A stretch of 64,000 nt of DNA, from contig NC_052507.1 of the NCBI RefSeq assembly GCF_014356525.2, positions 42,265,295 to 42,329,294 on the forward strand, written 5' to 3'. A model generated the notes under the pieces. It was not told where the DNA came from, did no database searches, and saw nothing but the letters and a program-made list of their open reading frames with translations. This stretch comes from Nilaparvata lugens. Its lineage: Eukaryota; Arthropoda; Insecta; Hemiptera; Delphacidae. The translations under genes and the position numbers were made by a program. This document shows positions 45,180 to 56,013 of this stretch, in pieces. Position 1 is the first letter of the stretch, and each line of letters begins with the position of its first letter.

Positions 45180-45350
45180 ACAAATCCGCTCGGCTCGCCC
45201 CGGCGTTGATTTGAATGCTCCTGACTAAATCCTGCATAGTTAGCGCGCACGCGGATTCCGCTCGGCTCGGCTCGGCGTTGATTTGAATGCTCCTGACTAA
45301 ATCCTGCATAGTTGGCGCGCACGCGGATTCCGCTCGGCTCGGCTCGGGCA
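45180..45350 (-). repeat. 72 bp GC-rich tandem repeat with open frame
   Basis: About 2.4 copies of a 72 bp unit (GCGTTGATTTGAATGCTCC starts at 45203 and 45275). Because 72 is divisible by three, the minus strand stays open and encodes 24-residue repeats including EPSRAESACA and TMQDLVRSIQINA. Composition (CGGCTCGGCTCGG) is far richer in GC than the surroundings. A domesticated or imported coding repeat is possible; a non-coding satellite is the simpler view. Confidence 0.75.
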
Positions 45351-45539
45351 GCCCAGCTTGGGCTTGGAGGTGCACGAGATTGATATTTTTATAATATAAT
45401 GTCGGGGCAACGAGCTACGCTCTCTATTTTTATTTATTCATAAACAGAACACAATTATCTAAAATTATCGTGTTTATATTTTACAGCTGGCTATACATCA
45501 GCTCATGAATTTCGGGGATGCGTTATTTTGATTTTCCAC

Positions 45540-45812
45540 AGAATCACTCGCTTTCACTTTTTATTTTCCACAAACGACGAAAGTCTCAGCTGTTTCAGCC
45601 AAAGAGGAATTATTCTTTTAATGTCGTTCAGCGAGTTTTCCCAAGGATGAGACCTAGTGCAATCGAATTTTTATACCATAAACCTACTATGTTCCAAATT
45701 TCATGAAAATCGTTAGAGCCGTTTTCGAGATTCGTTGAACATAAATAACCAAATAACCAGATATGAAAATATGAACAGATATACAGAAATTGCTCGCTCA
45801 ATATAATAGGAT
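45540..45812 (+). mobile_element. Dispersed repeat, copy 1 (partner at 63.25 kb)
   Basis: Shares with 63250-63575 the words CAGCGAGTTTTCCCAAGGAT, CATAAACCTACT, AAAATCGTTAGAGCCGTTTT and the end CAATATAATAGGAT. Short AACCA(G/A)ATA units lie before the end. It is non-coding; the class is not decided. Confidence 0.75.
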
Positions 45813-45925
45813 GTGCAAAATTTGGAGACCTAAAATCATTCCTGTTTTTCCGGTATGCAATGCACAAAATGACATGTTTTGATGCAAACAAACACAACCC
45901 TACTCTCTCCTATTATAAGAAGAAG
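45813..45925 (-). mobile_element. Dispersed repeat in inverted orientation (partner at 54.6 kb)
   Basis: On the minus strand it reads AGAGAGTAGGGTTGTGTTTG, then GCATCAAAACAT, then ATTGCATACCGG and AACAGGAATGAT, matching 54602-54734 on the plus strand. It abuts the previous repeat with no gap. Confidence 0.8.
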
Positions 45926-45932
45926 AGATGAT

Positions 45933-46359
45933 AAGCTGCGTTTACACCAACAAAATGTGAATAACTTATTTCATATTATTTTGACAAGGCACATATTATG
46001 TGAATAACTTAGAGTTATTAACAAAATGTTAATAACATAAACTTTATCCTTAAAGCTGTGTCCACACCAACAAATTGTGAATAACTGAATCCTTATTTGA
46101 TTGAATGGAACTTGATAAACACATATGTTCATCATGTGTATGATAAGTTATGTTGAATCTAATAATTTGTTGGATCTATAAGGATTAAGTTATTAACATT
46201 TTTGGTGCAAACGCACCCTTATAGATTCTATTAGATTGAACTTAACTTATCATTCACATGATGAACATTATGTGTTTGTCAAGTTAAATTCAATCTGATA
46301 GAATCTATAAGGATCAAGTTATTAACATTTTGTTAATAACTTTGGTGTAAATGCAGCTT
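45933..46359. mobile_element. Nested palindromic MITEs
   Basis: Outer ends AAGCTGCGTTTACACCAA and TTGGTGTAAATGCAGCTT are near-perfect complements. A second, related pair lies inside (AAGCTGTGTCCACACCAA at 46053, TTGGTGCAAACGCACCCTT ending 46220). The 46220-46310 piece is itself a palindrome (TAGATTCTATTAGATTGAA against TTCAATCTGATAGAATCTA). No target duplication is evident. Confidence 0.8.
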
Positions 46360-46460
46360 CATGAAGAAATTCAAATGAGAAAACCCATTAGCATCATGGT
46401 GATGATTCTCATAAGTAGTAATATTCGCCAATCCTGGCACACCATGCGCCAGACTTCTCC

Positions 46461-46544
46461 ACCTAACCTAACAAACCAAACCTAACCTAACCAAACAAAC
46501 CTAACCTAACCTAACCTAACAAACCTAACCTAACCTAACCTAAT
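46461..46544 (-). repeat. Telomere-like (TTAGG)n in left TIR
   Basis: CCTAA units on the plus strand with ACAAA interruptions, so TTAGG on the minus strand, running toward the left end of the element. Confidence 0.9.
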
Positions 46545-46616
46545 CAAGGTCAAAGTCAAGATCAAAATCAAGGTCAAAGTCGAGGTCAAGGTCAAAGTCA
46601 AGGTCAAGCTCAAAGC
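46545..46616 (+). repeat. CAAGGTCA hexamer array in left TIR
   Basis: About twelve AGGTCA-like hexamers (AAGGTCAAAGTCAAG pattern). Several match TCAAGGTCA, the monomer site of FTZ-F1/ERR-type nuclear receptors. The right TIR keeps only three (47988-48009). Confidence 0.8.
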
Positions 46617-46983
46617 TTCAAAAAAAAATTAATTAAAAAATGAAATAAAATAAAAATAAAAAGAAACAAAGAAAATTAAAAAAAAAACTTAATAATGGAA
46701 AATCAAAAATAAATCAGAAGACCTCCCACCGACTCTTGAGTGTATATTATATAGTGTTCACAACAGTGGGAGGACCATCAGTGTCCAGTCAAGAGCCATA
46801 AAAGACACATCTCCCACGTTCAGTTCTAGGACCAGGCGTTTCAACACATTGCAGCACAGCCACACACTTCTCTTTGAGAAAAAGTATCCAAGGAAACACC
46901 ACCGCCGTTCTGATCCTCAATGGAATAGCATATGTTCAATGAAAGTAGCAATGAATTACTAATTTCCATTCCTCAAATCCTCT

Positions 46984-47303
46984 TTACCCACATTTAGTAG
47001 GATACCTGGGAAGCTTCTTGGATGCTCTTGATGGAGGTAGTTGTGGCTGTTGAACTGGCAGCTGTTGGAGAGTTTCGACTAGGTTGGCTAGTGGCTCAGC
47101 TAGAGGTTTGAAGTGTTCCACATGTTTCTCTTCTGCAATCTGTCTACCCAGCATGATTTCCTTATGCCTCTTTTTGATTTCATGCTTCAGCCTAGCAATC
47201 TCCAATATGGTAGGAGCAACCTCCTCCAATGTTGGCTTATGGTTTCTTTTTTGATATACATACTGGTCAGTGTTTATCAGTATACTAAGGTCTGAGAGTT
47301 TGA
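46984..47303 (-). CDS. Short frame in the fold-back element, unknown protein
   Basis: Open on the minus strand from about 47303 to a stop at 46984. It runs NTDQYVYQKRNHKPTLEEVA, then LEIARLKHEIKKRHKEIM, HVEHFKPLAEPLANLVETL and a Q/P-rich tail ending PTKCG. The first half is a strongly charged predicted coiled coil. There is no in-frame ATG upstream of residue ~40 (the VAPTIL region opens with TTG), so the N-terminus may come from a spliced exon. A TATA-like GTATAAATAACC lies just upstream (minus, near 47315). The last codons fall inside the left TIR. I recall no firm family. It is the only protein-like frame in the element and a candidate mobility or structural gene remnant. Confidence 0.5.
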
Positions 47304-47345
47304 GCTTGGTTATTTATACATCTTGGACCCATCCCAAGTGCCGAG

Positions 47346-47420
47346 TGCCACTGACTGAACAGTGATTGAACACCGACTGAACAGTGACTGAACACTGACT
47401 GAACAGTGACTGAATACTAT
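47346..47420. repeat. 11 bp minisatellite (ACTGAACAGTG)
   Basis: Six or so alternating units GACTGAACAGT/GATTGAACACC in the centre of the fold-back element. On the minus strand it yields repeated TCAGT, the arthropod initiator motif, probably by coincidence. Confidence 0.85.
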
Positions 47421-48009
47421 TGGATGCTGTTCTGGGGAATATAACTGGGAAAATTTATATCCCTTGTGATACAATGATTTGATCACACTCCAAAATTCAT
47501 ATCTGAGACTCTTGAAAGCATACATGCTACCCATTACACTGCAGAGGATATCTCATTACTGCTTGGATATTCAAGCTCCTTGTATATTCTATAGAAGGAT
47601 CACTTCTTCTTACATTACTAAATGTGGGTAAAGAGGATTTGAGGAATGGAAATTAGTAATTCATTGCTACTTTCATTGAACATATGCTATTTTATTGAGG
47701 ATCAAAATGGTGGTGGTGTTTCCTAGAATACTTTTTCACAAAGAGAAGTGTGTGGCTGTTCTGCAATGTGCTGAAACACCTGGTCCTGGAACTGAACGTG
47801 GGAGATGTGTCTTGTATGGCTCTTGACTGGACACTGATGGTCCTCCTACTGTTGTGAACACTATATATACACTCCAGAATAGGTGGGAGGCCTTCTGATT
47901 TATTTTTGAGTTTTTCTTTTTTTTTAATTTTTTCTTTATTTTATTTTTATTTCATTTTTTAATTTTTTTTTTGTTATGAAGTTTTGAGCTTGACCTTGAC
48001 CTTGACCTT

Positions 48010-48131
48010 GGTTAGGTTAGGTTAGGTTTGTTAGGTTTGTTAGGTCAGGTTAGGTTTGTTAGGTTAAGTTAGGTTAGGTTTGTTAGGTTTGTTAGGTTAG
48101 GTTAGGTTAGGTTTGTTAGGTTAGGTTAGGT
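48010..48131 (+). repeat. Telomere-like (TTAGG)n in right TIR
   Basis: GGTTAGGTTAGG and GGTTTGTTAGG units on the plus strand, i.e. G-rich strand running toward the right end of the element. Confidence 0.92.
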
Positions 48132-48180
48132 GGAGAAGTCTGGTGCATGGTGTGCCAGGATTGGCAAAATTATACTACTT

Positions 48181-51100
48181 CCATATAATAAAAAAGAGAC
48201 TTCGAACTCTAGTCTTCCATTACCATTTAGAAAGTAATTAACTAAACCTAAAGCAAAATAAATTGAAAGAAACCATAGATATTGGGAGATAGATAGAAAT
48301 AATATGGATGATCGATTCTCTATATTATAATTCAATTCCAAAGGATTTCATTGATATCGTCGACTATTCAAATTTATTCATGGAAATAAACTGTGATTTA
48401 TCAATTTTGATTATAATGTTATTGGAGAAATACCCTGAATTCTCAACAATTTGAATATAAATATTTCCATACAGACAATTTTCCGGTATGAGCCGCTTGC
48501 GTGTGGGTAGTTTATAACATGGGTTTGGGTAAAGCGCACACCTATTCCCCTCGCTTACCAAGATAAAGCAAGCTTAACTCAACGGAGATCAATTACATTA
48601 TTAATAACCAGGTAAGCATGTCAAGTCAACCTGTTGTGCGCTGTCAGCTCCATCTGTTGAAGCATCAACAACTGTTAATTATTATTAGTTGCCATCACTA
48701 TTAGGTTAATAACCATCAATCAAATACTAATATAATCCTCAACATGTATGTTGTGTAACGTATTCAATTAAGAACTCAGAGGTGGGGTATACAAGTTCCA
48801 TCTAATCTATTGCGCAGAATTCGGTCATATTTTCAGGATGACTGTCAAACAGATGCTCCAGAACACATCTAGAATTTGAAAAAGAATAAATATCTGATTA
48901 TTTTGAATGGGTGGATTGCGTGAGGATTATAAGAAATTCTTAGAATGTATCAAATTTGATTCTCACTCATACTATTGAAAGAGTTTTCCATACCTATATC
49001 GATCAATATTTCATCATTGTTTCATTGATTGTTTGAATAAGGATTATCATCATTATTCATAATTCATGGCTGAACGGCTGAACGTTCTTGTGCGATTCTT
49101 AAATATTATTGTTTTAGGATGATAACATGTGTAAGAGAGATATGAATTTTGTCTTTCAAAGGAGCTTCATGCCAAACAGAAAGCTAAGATGATTATTTCT
49201 CAACTTAGTATGGATCAAAAATCACAAGCACAAGAGGAAAAATGGAAAAAGTATCCAATATAAATTTGATTTTTTTCAATATGAGTTGAGCTGATTGCTA
49301 TTTGATTCTCATCGGTTACCATTTTAAATTAGCTACCATCAATATTGTTGAGGGATGAAAGTTTTTCATCTAACAGTTCATGCCAAGACCACAAATTACA
49401 AGCACAAAAACTAACAGAAGGCTGTAGCGCGTGAGGAGGGATGAAGCATGGTGCTCAACATTGTCACAATACAGTGTGCATGAGAATACCATACATTCTA
49501 GCATGCTTTCACCACAGTAGTGTGACGTGTGGGGAGGGGACTGAGGATTGAATGGAGTAGTGTCAAGTTGGGAATCTGCTCTCCCAACAAGGTCTCCCAT
49601 GCTCGGATCAATAGGGTGTTCTGTTCAAGAAGATGTGAAATTCGAGATAGGAATAAGAGTGGGTTTGTGGTATTCGCCTGAGTCCTTTCCCAAAGACCTC
49701 GAGCCTGTGCACAAAACCTCCTACATGATAAATCCCCAGTCTTGTTAGGAATTAAATCACACGGGCTTTGGTCTGTCGCAAACACTTCTTGTGTTATTTA
49801 TCCCCTTTCGCTTCTGAATGTGTGTTCGTCTCAGGCCTCAGGCTCAGTCCTCCCTTGGTACTCTCCATGTCTGTGGAACACTGAGGCACTATTTTGGCAC
49901 ACACATTCCCGAACAATGATCACTCACCATTATTGAAAATATCTGTTCATTTACAAGTCAATCCCGATTAATGCATTATTACAGGGCCATTTCTAGTATG
50001 ACAAAGTTCACAAATTTATACATATTTCATGCAGTCAGAAGATAGATAATTTTGTGTGAGTAATTAAATCATTCAATCAGTATTGGATAAGAGTACTTAT
50101 GACATTATTGATTGCATAAGTACTGATAAAATTGGAGGAGTTACAGTTTAAATACTTCCATTATCGAAGAGAGTAAATATTCATTAAAAGCAGATTCAAT
50201 GTCCTAGTAAACTGAATTTTGAAATGCTTATGGAACATGACATTCACCTTTTTGATTCTCAGATTAATTCAAGTGCTCTGAAGTTATATATTAAGTCAAA
50301 ATTATCAAACAACATTAATCATTCCCTCCTTCAAATGTTACAGTGAACATTTATTTTACAATTAAAACCTCTGAATGGGAGAATATATCTCCATTGAACA
50401 TGATACACCTGATTCTAATTCAAATATGATAAAAATGACGATCTGAATCATAATATAGAGAAATCATTATGATTGTTCATTTATTAGAATTGTATTGTTT
50501 CCATTCATTGATTTATTCATTCTCATTTCAACAGTATTATACTAAGGAGTTGCTACTGCTGCATCCTTTTTTTAATCAATATACATATCGTATTTATTAT
50601 AACTCCCATGTTATTGAACTGAATCGGATTCCCCCACCTTCCTAACTTGGAAAAAAAGACATGATCACATCTTGTACAACTAGACACAAGACACATTTAT
50701 CATCATTTTTACTCATTGTTCAAAACTCGATCGTGAACCATTCTTATTTCGAAATCATGTGATTTCTAGAACAAAGAAAAATGTAGCAATCAACAATAAA
50801 CAATCAACTCGCGATCCCACGGCTCTACAGGATTCGAGCTTCAAACAATAATTTTACAAACATCACGAGCAAAATAACATTCACAACATGTGAAATTATC
50901 AGAGTATGTGAGTTTTTTCTAAAAAAAAAAAAAATACCAACGTTGGTACCCAACTGAGGATTACAGAACGCAATCCAAAGTTGCCATCCACTGGTGGATT
51001 ATGAGCGATCCAGCAATTTCCATCACCCAAAATGAGGTTTCAGCGACACAGGACAGCATCGCATTGCCATGCTTTATTTCGTGAAAAAGGATTTTTTCAC

Positions 51101-53107
51101 GGAGAGAGACACTCTTTTCAGTCTGTCAGAACTCTCAATCATTAACATTTCACATCAATAATCAAAATACGGTCGGCGTAATGATGATGATCCCTGGAGG
51201 AATCTACCAATCATTTTCAGTTCGGTGGGGATTGAGAGTTTGGGGCAGCATGTATTGATGAAAGTAAAAAAATTAACAAACACTCGAGGGTTTTTCGTCA
51301 ATCAACACAACAACACTAAAACCCTATAATCATTCCAAATTCCTCATAGATTTTATTTTTGAAGAATTGTTCTTTTTAAGTGTAAAGGATACTCTCTGAC
51401 CATGTTTTGAATTTGAATTCATAGACGTTATAAAGATCTCTCACTTTTTTGGTCAATAATGATCTGATTATCCTTATCATTTGATGATATTTTTGATAAG
51501 TTTGAATCAATTTATGCAACAGATTACATTCATTAGAAAAGAGTTCTCCTCCCTCCGCTGATACACATGCTTTCAAGATGTCACATATTTTTATTAGACT
51601 TCAATTGGCTCTGTTCGAACAGTAAAACTGAATTTTGTAGAGTGAATATTCATGTTGTGCAACTTTTCCATAATTGAAGAGACTTGATTGATTTTGTCAA
51701 AATTCCACTTTATCTCCACTAATAAGTAAAGTTGAATCTATTACAATCCAATCCTAGTGGATACATAGTTCAAGTTCAATTCTCACTGACCTACTTGTTG
51801 AAGTTAATTTGATGATTTGATTGGATGCATTTCCACACAATAGAACCTAATGACAATTATTATAATGACGATACTTATGAGGAGGGCTAGTATAGCTCAG
51901 TATAAATCTAGTGTATTTGAGTGAGTTGAGATTATATTCACGATTGAACTAGAATCAATGAGTTCTATTGATTTTGAGGAAGGGAATACAGAGCTGGAAG
52001 ACCGAAAATTGAACAGGGATATGGAATTCACCCCCATTTCCTCTTATTAAATAATGTGGACTCAATGGGAAATGGGAAGACATATTGAATTGATAAGAGA
52101 CATCCTACACAATCAATTCATCAGTAATACGTGCTAATGAATCAAAGCGGTAACAAGGTGATGAGGTTCAACGAGGTTCAACGATGGGCAGATATAGTTT
52201 CAAAATTTAATCAAGCTATGTTGATAGACAAACATTGCCGCTCAATATGGCGACTGATCGATTCAAAATGGCGTTGGGAGAGAGGATGCAGTTGCAATTG
52301 TGCAATCTGACTGAATATGAGAAATTAGTTTGCAGCAATTGATAAGAGATTGTTGGTTGATTATGACTAGGAATCTGCTTCGTCTGGATTTACGAATTAT
52401 TCAACGTGAGACAAGAAATCTAGGACGTACAAGTGAGATATCTTTGATATAAAAAATATTATTTGAAGATCGTATTCAAACGAATTCGGAGAAGATACAA
52501 GAGAATTCAGGATAACTTTCACTTTATAATAAATTTCCACGGGGGGGGGGACGATGGCATTTTCAGCCTAGCCTACTTCAGAAGAATATGGTCTAGGAGA
52601 CTAGGTTATTGAGAGGGGATGCACTGAATAAAGTAAATTTAATAATCTATTCGACCAAGAAACTACATTTTTAAGTAGTTATTACGTCTCATCTCACAGT
52701 ATTTTAGATTTTGATCATCTTGGGAAATTATCTGTCGAATACTATGTGTAAAACATGTTATACAAAATGCATTTCTCTATTGATTATATGATTTATTGTG
52801 ATTAATGATCCTTAAAAATAAAAAAAAATTGAAGTTCACAACGAGGAGTTGATGAAATGACAATAGCTGATATTCTTTCTTGAACCGCATTTTCAAATAA
52901 AATAATAATTTCTATCACTACTCACCACTGTAATTAGTCTTGAATACTCTTGTGATATTGTCATAAGCTCCTTACCTGAAAAAAAGATTAATCAATAAAT
53001 TATTACTGAATATTGTTAATGTGGCATATATGAATAATATCATCACAATTATATTCCATAGTACCATCTGCCATCAATATGAAATGAATCAAAATCGTGT
53101 CAAGTTA
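48181..53107. other. Long spacer with a few complex blocks
   Basis: No element or gene could be bounded in about 5 kb. GC-richer, non-repetitive blocks lie at 49400-49920 (overlapping open frames on both strands, no domain) and 50930-51240 (CAACGTTGGTACCCAACTGA onward), both possible regulatory DNA. A run of ten G sits at 52541-52550. Confidence 0.4.
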
Positions 53108-53331
53108 TCTAATCAAGGGAAGAATTAACTCATACTTGTAGCGGATAGGAAATCAACGAATGACGCATCATCACGTCACAACTACTCAACTGATTAACTT
53201 GAAGTTTAGCATATAGGTTTTTGATTCACTGAGGATGGATATACGACTATTTCTTCAAGAATTTATTACGTCAAGTTTTCAGTTTGTCAATTTTTTAATC
53301 AGACCCTTGCGGAGCACGGGTTACCTGCTAG
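53108..53331 (+). mobile_element. Helitron-like fragment with CTAG end
   Basis: Ends with the hairpin CCCTTGCGGAGCACGGG (53304-53320), then TTACCTG and CTAG before T. This is the CTRR-T end with an upstream hairpin that defines Helitrons. The body (TGACGCATCATCACGTC, AACTGATTAACTTGAA) recurs at 55.45 and 55.85 kb. It is non-coding. Confidence 0.7.
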
Positions 53332-54601
53332 TCTATTACATATAATTTCCAAGACAAGTATGTCCTTGCATCAAGCAATCATCATCATGATGAATAGGAT
53401 CAAACGAAGTATATTTATCAATAATATTATTAACTAAAAGATGGGTTGAATTGCTTCATATTTATTGTATTAGGTAATCTTAGTTCTTCTAATAAATTTC
53501 TTGTATCGTTCAAAACTATCAAGAAGGTGATCTTGTCAGGTGAATATTTTCAAGGATAAGTTCTCCTCTCAACAATGTAATAGGATCAGTTTCATGCCTG
53601 AAAGTCTCTGTACAGTGTAAAATCTCTGTGCACTGTAACGAAATAAATTGGGGAAATTCTTATTGAATAATAAGCCGGATGGTGCCAGCACGAGGCTGCT
53701 GGCCGACCATGCTTGCTGGCGGGGTCACAAAGTCAATCAGAGATTTGTTCCAACCGCTCCATCTCATCTCATCTCTCCCTTGGACTTGAGCCCTTCATTA
53801 ATTAGCAGACACCAATTAAGCCCTGATGACCCCCTCCCACACCGCCACCCCACACCCATTCATCCCGAGTGGTGATTAGTCTTTGCTCATTAGTACGTGC
53901 AATTTTGTCGGGATCAAGAGTCAAGTTGTCGGAATTAATTCATGATAATTATTGCTAAGCCCAAAAAAAAGTGGAGAGGGATTTGAGCGAATGATGTCAT
54001 GAAAGAAATTCGATTGTCCTTTTATCTAGCTTTTTCAAGTTTTCAATGAGATGATAGGATTATTATTTGTATTTAAATATTGAGTTAGCAACGCTGATAT
54101 CATTTCGAACAATCATTATACAAAGGACTGAATAGAAAAATCTATGATAAAATGTGGCTTGAATCTGTGATAGTACTATCAGATAGAGTATTGACAGTGA
54201 TATGTTTGCGAGGTTGAGTGAAAACGCCAATAGTAATTCGTAGCCTACAATTGAATTTCTAGTAGCCTGATGTCTAGCTATGTGACGATTCCTTATGATG
54301 GCTACTTTAAGAAAACTAGTTTCCTCAAATTATATTATGAAAAATCAAGGCAGAAGCAGCAAACTATCTCTAAATGAAATAATTATCAACGTTACCGTTA
54401 CTGATTTTAGATTGAATCAGTCTCTTCCAGTCAATAAATTGAGAGTTAATATTACTTATTGTATTATTCATTCTATTAATCATAAAATTATTATATTAAA
54501 CTCGCATTTATAGGTTAAGGAAATGTTATGGTAAACCTAACCTAAAACGCTTGAAGGCTTAAAATACTAATATAGAGTTGAGATCAACCAGGCCTGCATA
54601 A
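53332..54601. other. Spacer with homeodomain-site-rich block at 53.64-53.96 kb
   Basis: Between 53790 and 53960 there are several TAAT-core words (CATTAATTAGCAG, CCAATTAAGC, GTGATTAGTC, GGAATTAATTCATG, GATAATTATTGC) in GC-richer DNA, which could be an enhancer. The rest is AT-rich and featureless. Confidence 0.35.
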
Positions 54602-54734
54602 TCTTCTTCTTTAAAATAAGAGAGAGTAGGGTTGTGTTTGTTCGTGTGTTCATTTGTTCGCATCAAAACATTTCAAATTGTGGATTGCATACCGGAGAAA
54701 CAGGAATGATTCAGATCTCCAAATTTTGAACATA
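54602..54734 (+). mobile_element. Dispersed repeat (partner at 45.8 kb, inverted)
   Basis: AGAGAGTAGGGTTGTGTTTG, GCATACCGGAGAAACAGG and TCCAAATTTTGAACA match 45813-45925 read in reverse. A 14 bp insert (CGTGTGTTCATTTG) distinguishes this copy. Confidence 0.8.
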
Positions 54735-54897
54735 GATTTTAAAAATATCAATCTAGTGCACCTGGAAACCAAATTTCAATTTTCCTTCTAGATTTTTCAG
54801 AATTGATGTTCAAATTCATCTATGCTACCGTACATGAAGTTCCATAAAAGTGTGTTTTTTATGAGGAGGTTATAATGCTGTTACAAGGCTTCATTTT

Positions 54898-54975
54898 CGA
54901 ACGGCCGTGTAGCGCAACAGTAAAACGCTAGCTTACGGAGCAATGATTGATTCCTCAATTCGAATTCCGATGCTT
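54898..54975 (+). mobile_element. tRNA-like SINE head (candidate)
   Basis: TAGCGCAACAGTAAAACGC (54910-54928) resembles an A box and AATTCGAATTCC (54957-54968) a B box, at the spacing of a tRNA. CTAGCTTACGGAGCAATGA lies where the anticodon arm would be. The acceptor stem does not close, so it is a SINE-type promoter or a decayed tRNA copy rather than a working tRNA gene. Confidence 0.5.
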
Positions 54976-55402
54976 CCCAATTTTTTTGTTCTTAATTTTT
55001 CCCTCGAAACGTATTATCAATTATTTTTCAAAGGAATTTGTTTTCATTACAATTGAACTAGGATTTTATCAAATAATAATTTTTAATGTAAAACTTTGCA
55101 CTGGTGGCAAATGAATTGGACATAGTCTTCATGCTGTAGGCCTATTATTGAATTTCATAAGAAAAACATGAATAGATCACAATAAAATAAGTAATAATTT
55201 ATATTCTTCAGTTATAATGCACTATCAGGTGGGAATTCCCAGTGAAACGAGTATTTTAGGTATTTTGTTTGGAATTGGGAAAACAAAAGGCTGCCTGATT
55301 CAAATTGAGGAAGATCCTCATCGAACTAAAATTTATTGGTGTATTGGAAAAATCAATATGATTCTGTGAGGTTTTCAAGTAGGCTATTATGTATTCTTCA
55401 GT
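54976..55402. other. AT-rich spacer, perhaps SINE body at its start
   Basis: No gene. The first ~60 bp may belong to the tRNA-headed element. Confidence 0.35.
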
Positions 55403-55610
55403 TTTCTATACAATAATAGAGGAAAGAACTGGCTTATACACGTAAGGAATAGGGATATTATGTTTGACGCATCATCACGTCTGAAATATACTCAACTGAT
55501 TAATTTGAAATTTTGCATATAGATTCTTAATTAACCGAGGATGGTTATTTATGCCTATGTTCAGTTCTTCAAGATTTCATTATGTCAAGTTTTCAATTTG
55601 TCATGCTTTC
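55403..55610 (+). mobile_element. Helitron-like fragment, 3' end lost
   Basis: Starts TCTATACAATAATAGAGG (TC start) and GAACTGGCTTATACACG, then the shared TTTGACGCATCATCACGTC and AACCGAGGATGGTTATTT body. The terminal hairpin and CTAG are missing. Confidence 0.65.
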
Positions 55611-55784
55611 AGTTGTTGTATAGAAGCAGCTGAACATTTATTTTAAAAGGGACACTAGATGATAGGTATGATTGGGGCTCCTATTCGAATAACAATATCT
55701 GATTTTCTGTCGCATCAAAACCGTTCAAAAGTTATTCTCATTCAAAGATACTGATAAATCATCCATCTATCCATCATCTTTACT
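55611..55784. other. Short spacer between Helitron-like copies
   Basis: AT-rich; nothing recognised. Confidence 0.35.
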
Positions 55785-56013
55785 ATAATAATGGGGAGAG
55801 CTGGCTCATACACGTACGTGATGTAGGAAAATTATGTTTGACACATCATCATGTCTGAACTACTGGACTAATTGATTTGAAATTCTGCATGAAGATTCTT
55901 CATTAACCGAGGATGGTTATAGGCCTATTTTCAAATTTCGAATTTTTTATTACGTCAAGTTTTTATTTTGCAGTTTTAAAATAGATCCTTGCGAAGCACA
56001 GGTTATCTATTAG
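55785..56013 (+). mobile_element. Helitron-like fragment with decayed end
   Basis: TACTATAATAATGGGGAG and GAGCTGGCTCATACACG at the start, the same body as the two neighbours, and a decayed terminal hairpin CCTTGCGAAGCACAGG (55987-56002) followed by TTATCTATTAGT. Confidence 0.68.

Larger units (their letters stand above)
46413..48180. mobile_element. Fold-back element with ~0.57 kb TIRs containing TTAGG arrays
   Basis: Left TIR 46413-46999 and right TIR 47616-48180 are inverted copies (roughly 88-90% alike by eye). They start AAGTAGTA, continue GCCAATCCTGGCACACC and AGACTTCTCCACC, then a CCTAA/TTAGG array, a CAAGGTCA array, an A- or T-rich stretch, and complex sequence ending CCACATTTAGTA. 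The 616 bp centre holds a small minus-strand frame and an 11 bp minisatellite. TATA-like words (GTGTATATATAGTG on the minus strand, near 47870) occur in the TIRs. No transposase or clear target duplication is seen, so the superfamily is open. Confidence 0.88.

Noticed and set aside
46461..48131. Real telomere or chromosome end
   Set aside because: The TTAGG stretches are under 125 bp, interrupted, symmetric in two TIRs and flanked by ordinary sequence on both sides.
49370..49936. Cluster of overlapping open frames on both strands
   Set aside because: No splice pattern or known motif; kept only as a complex non-coding block.
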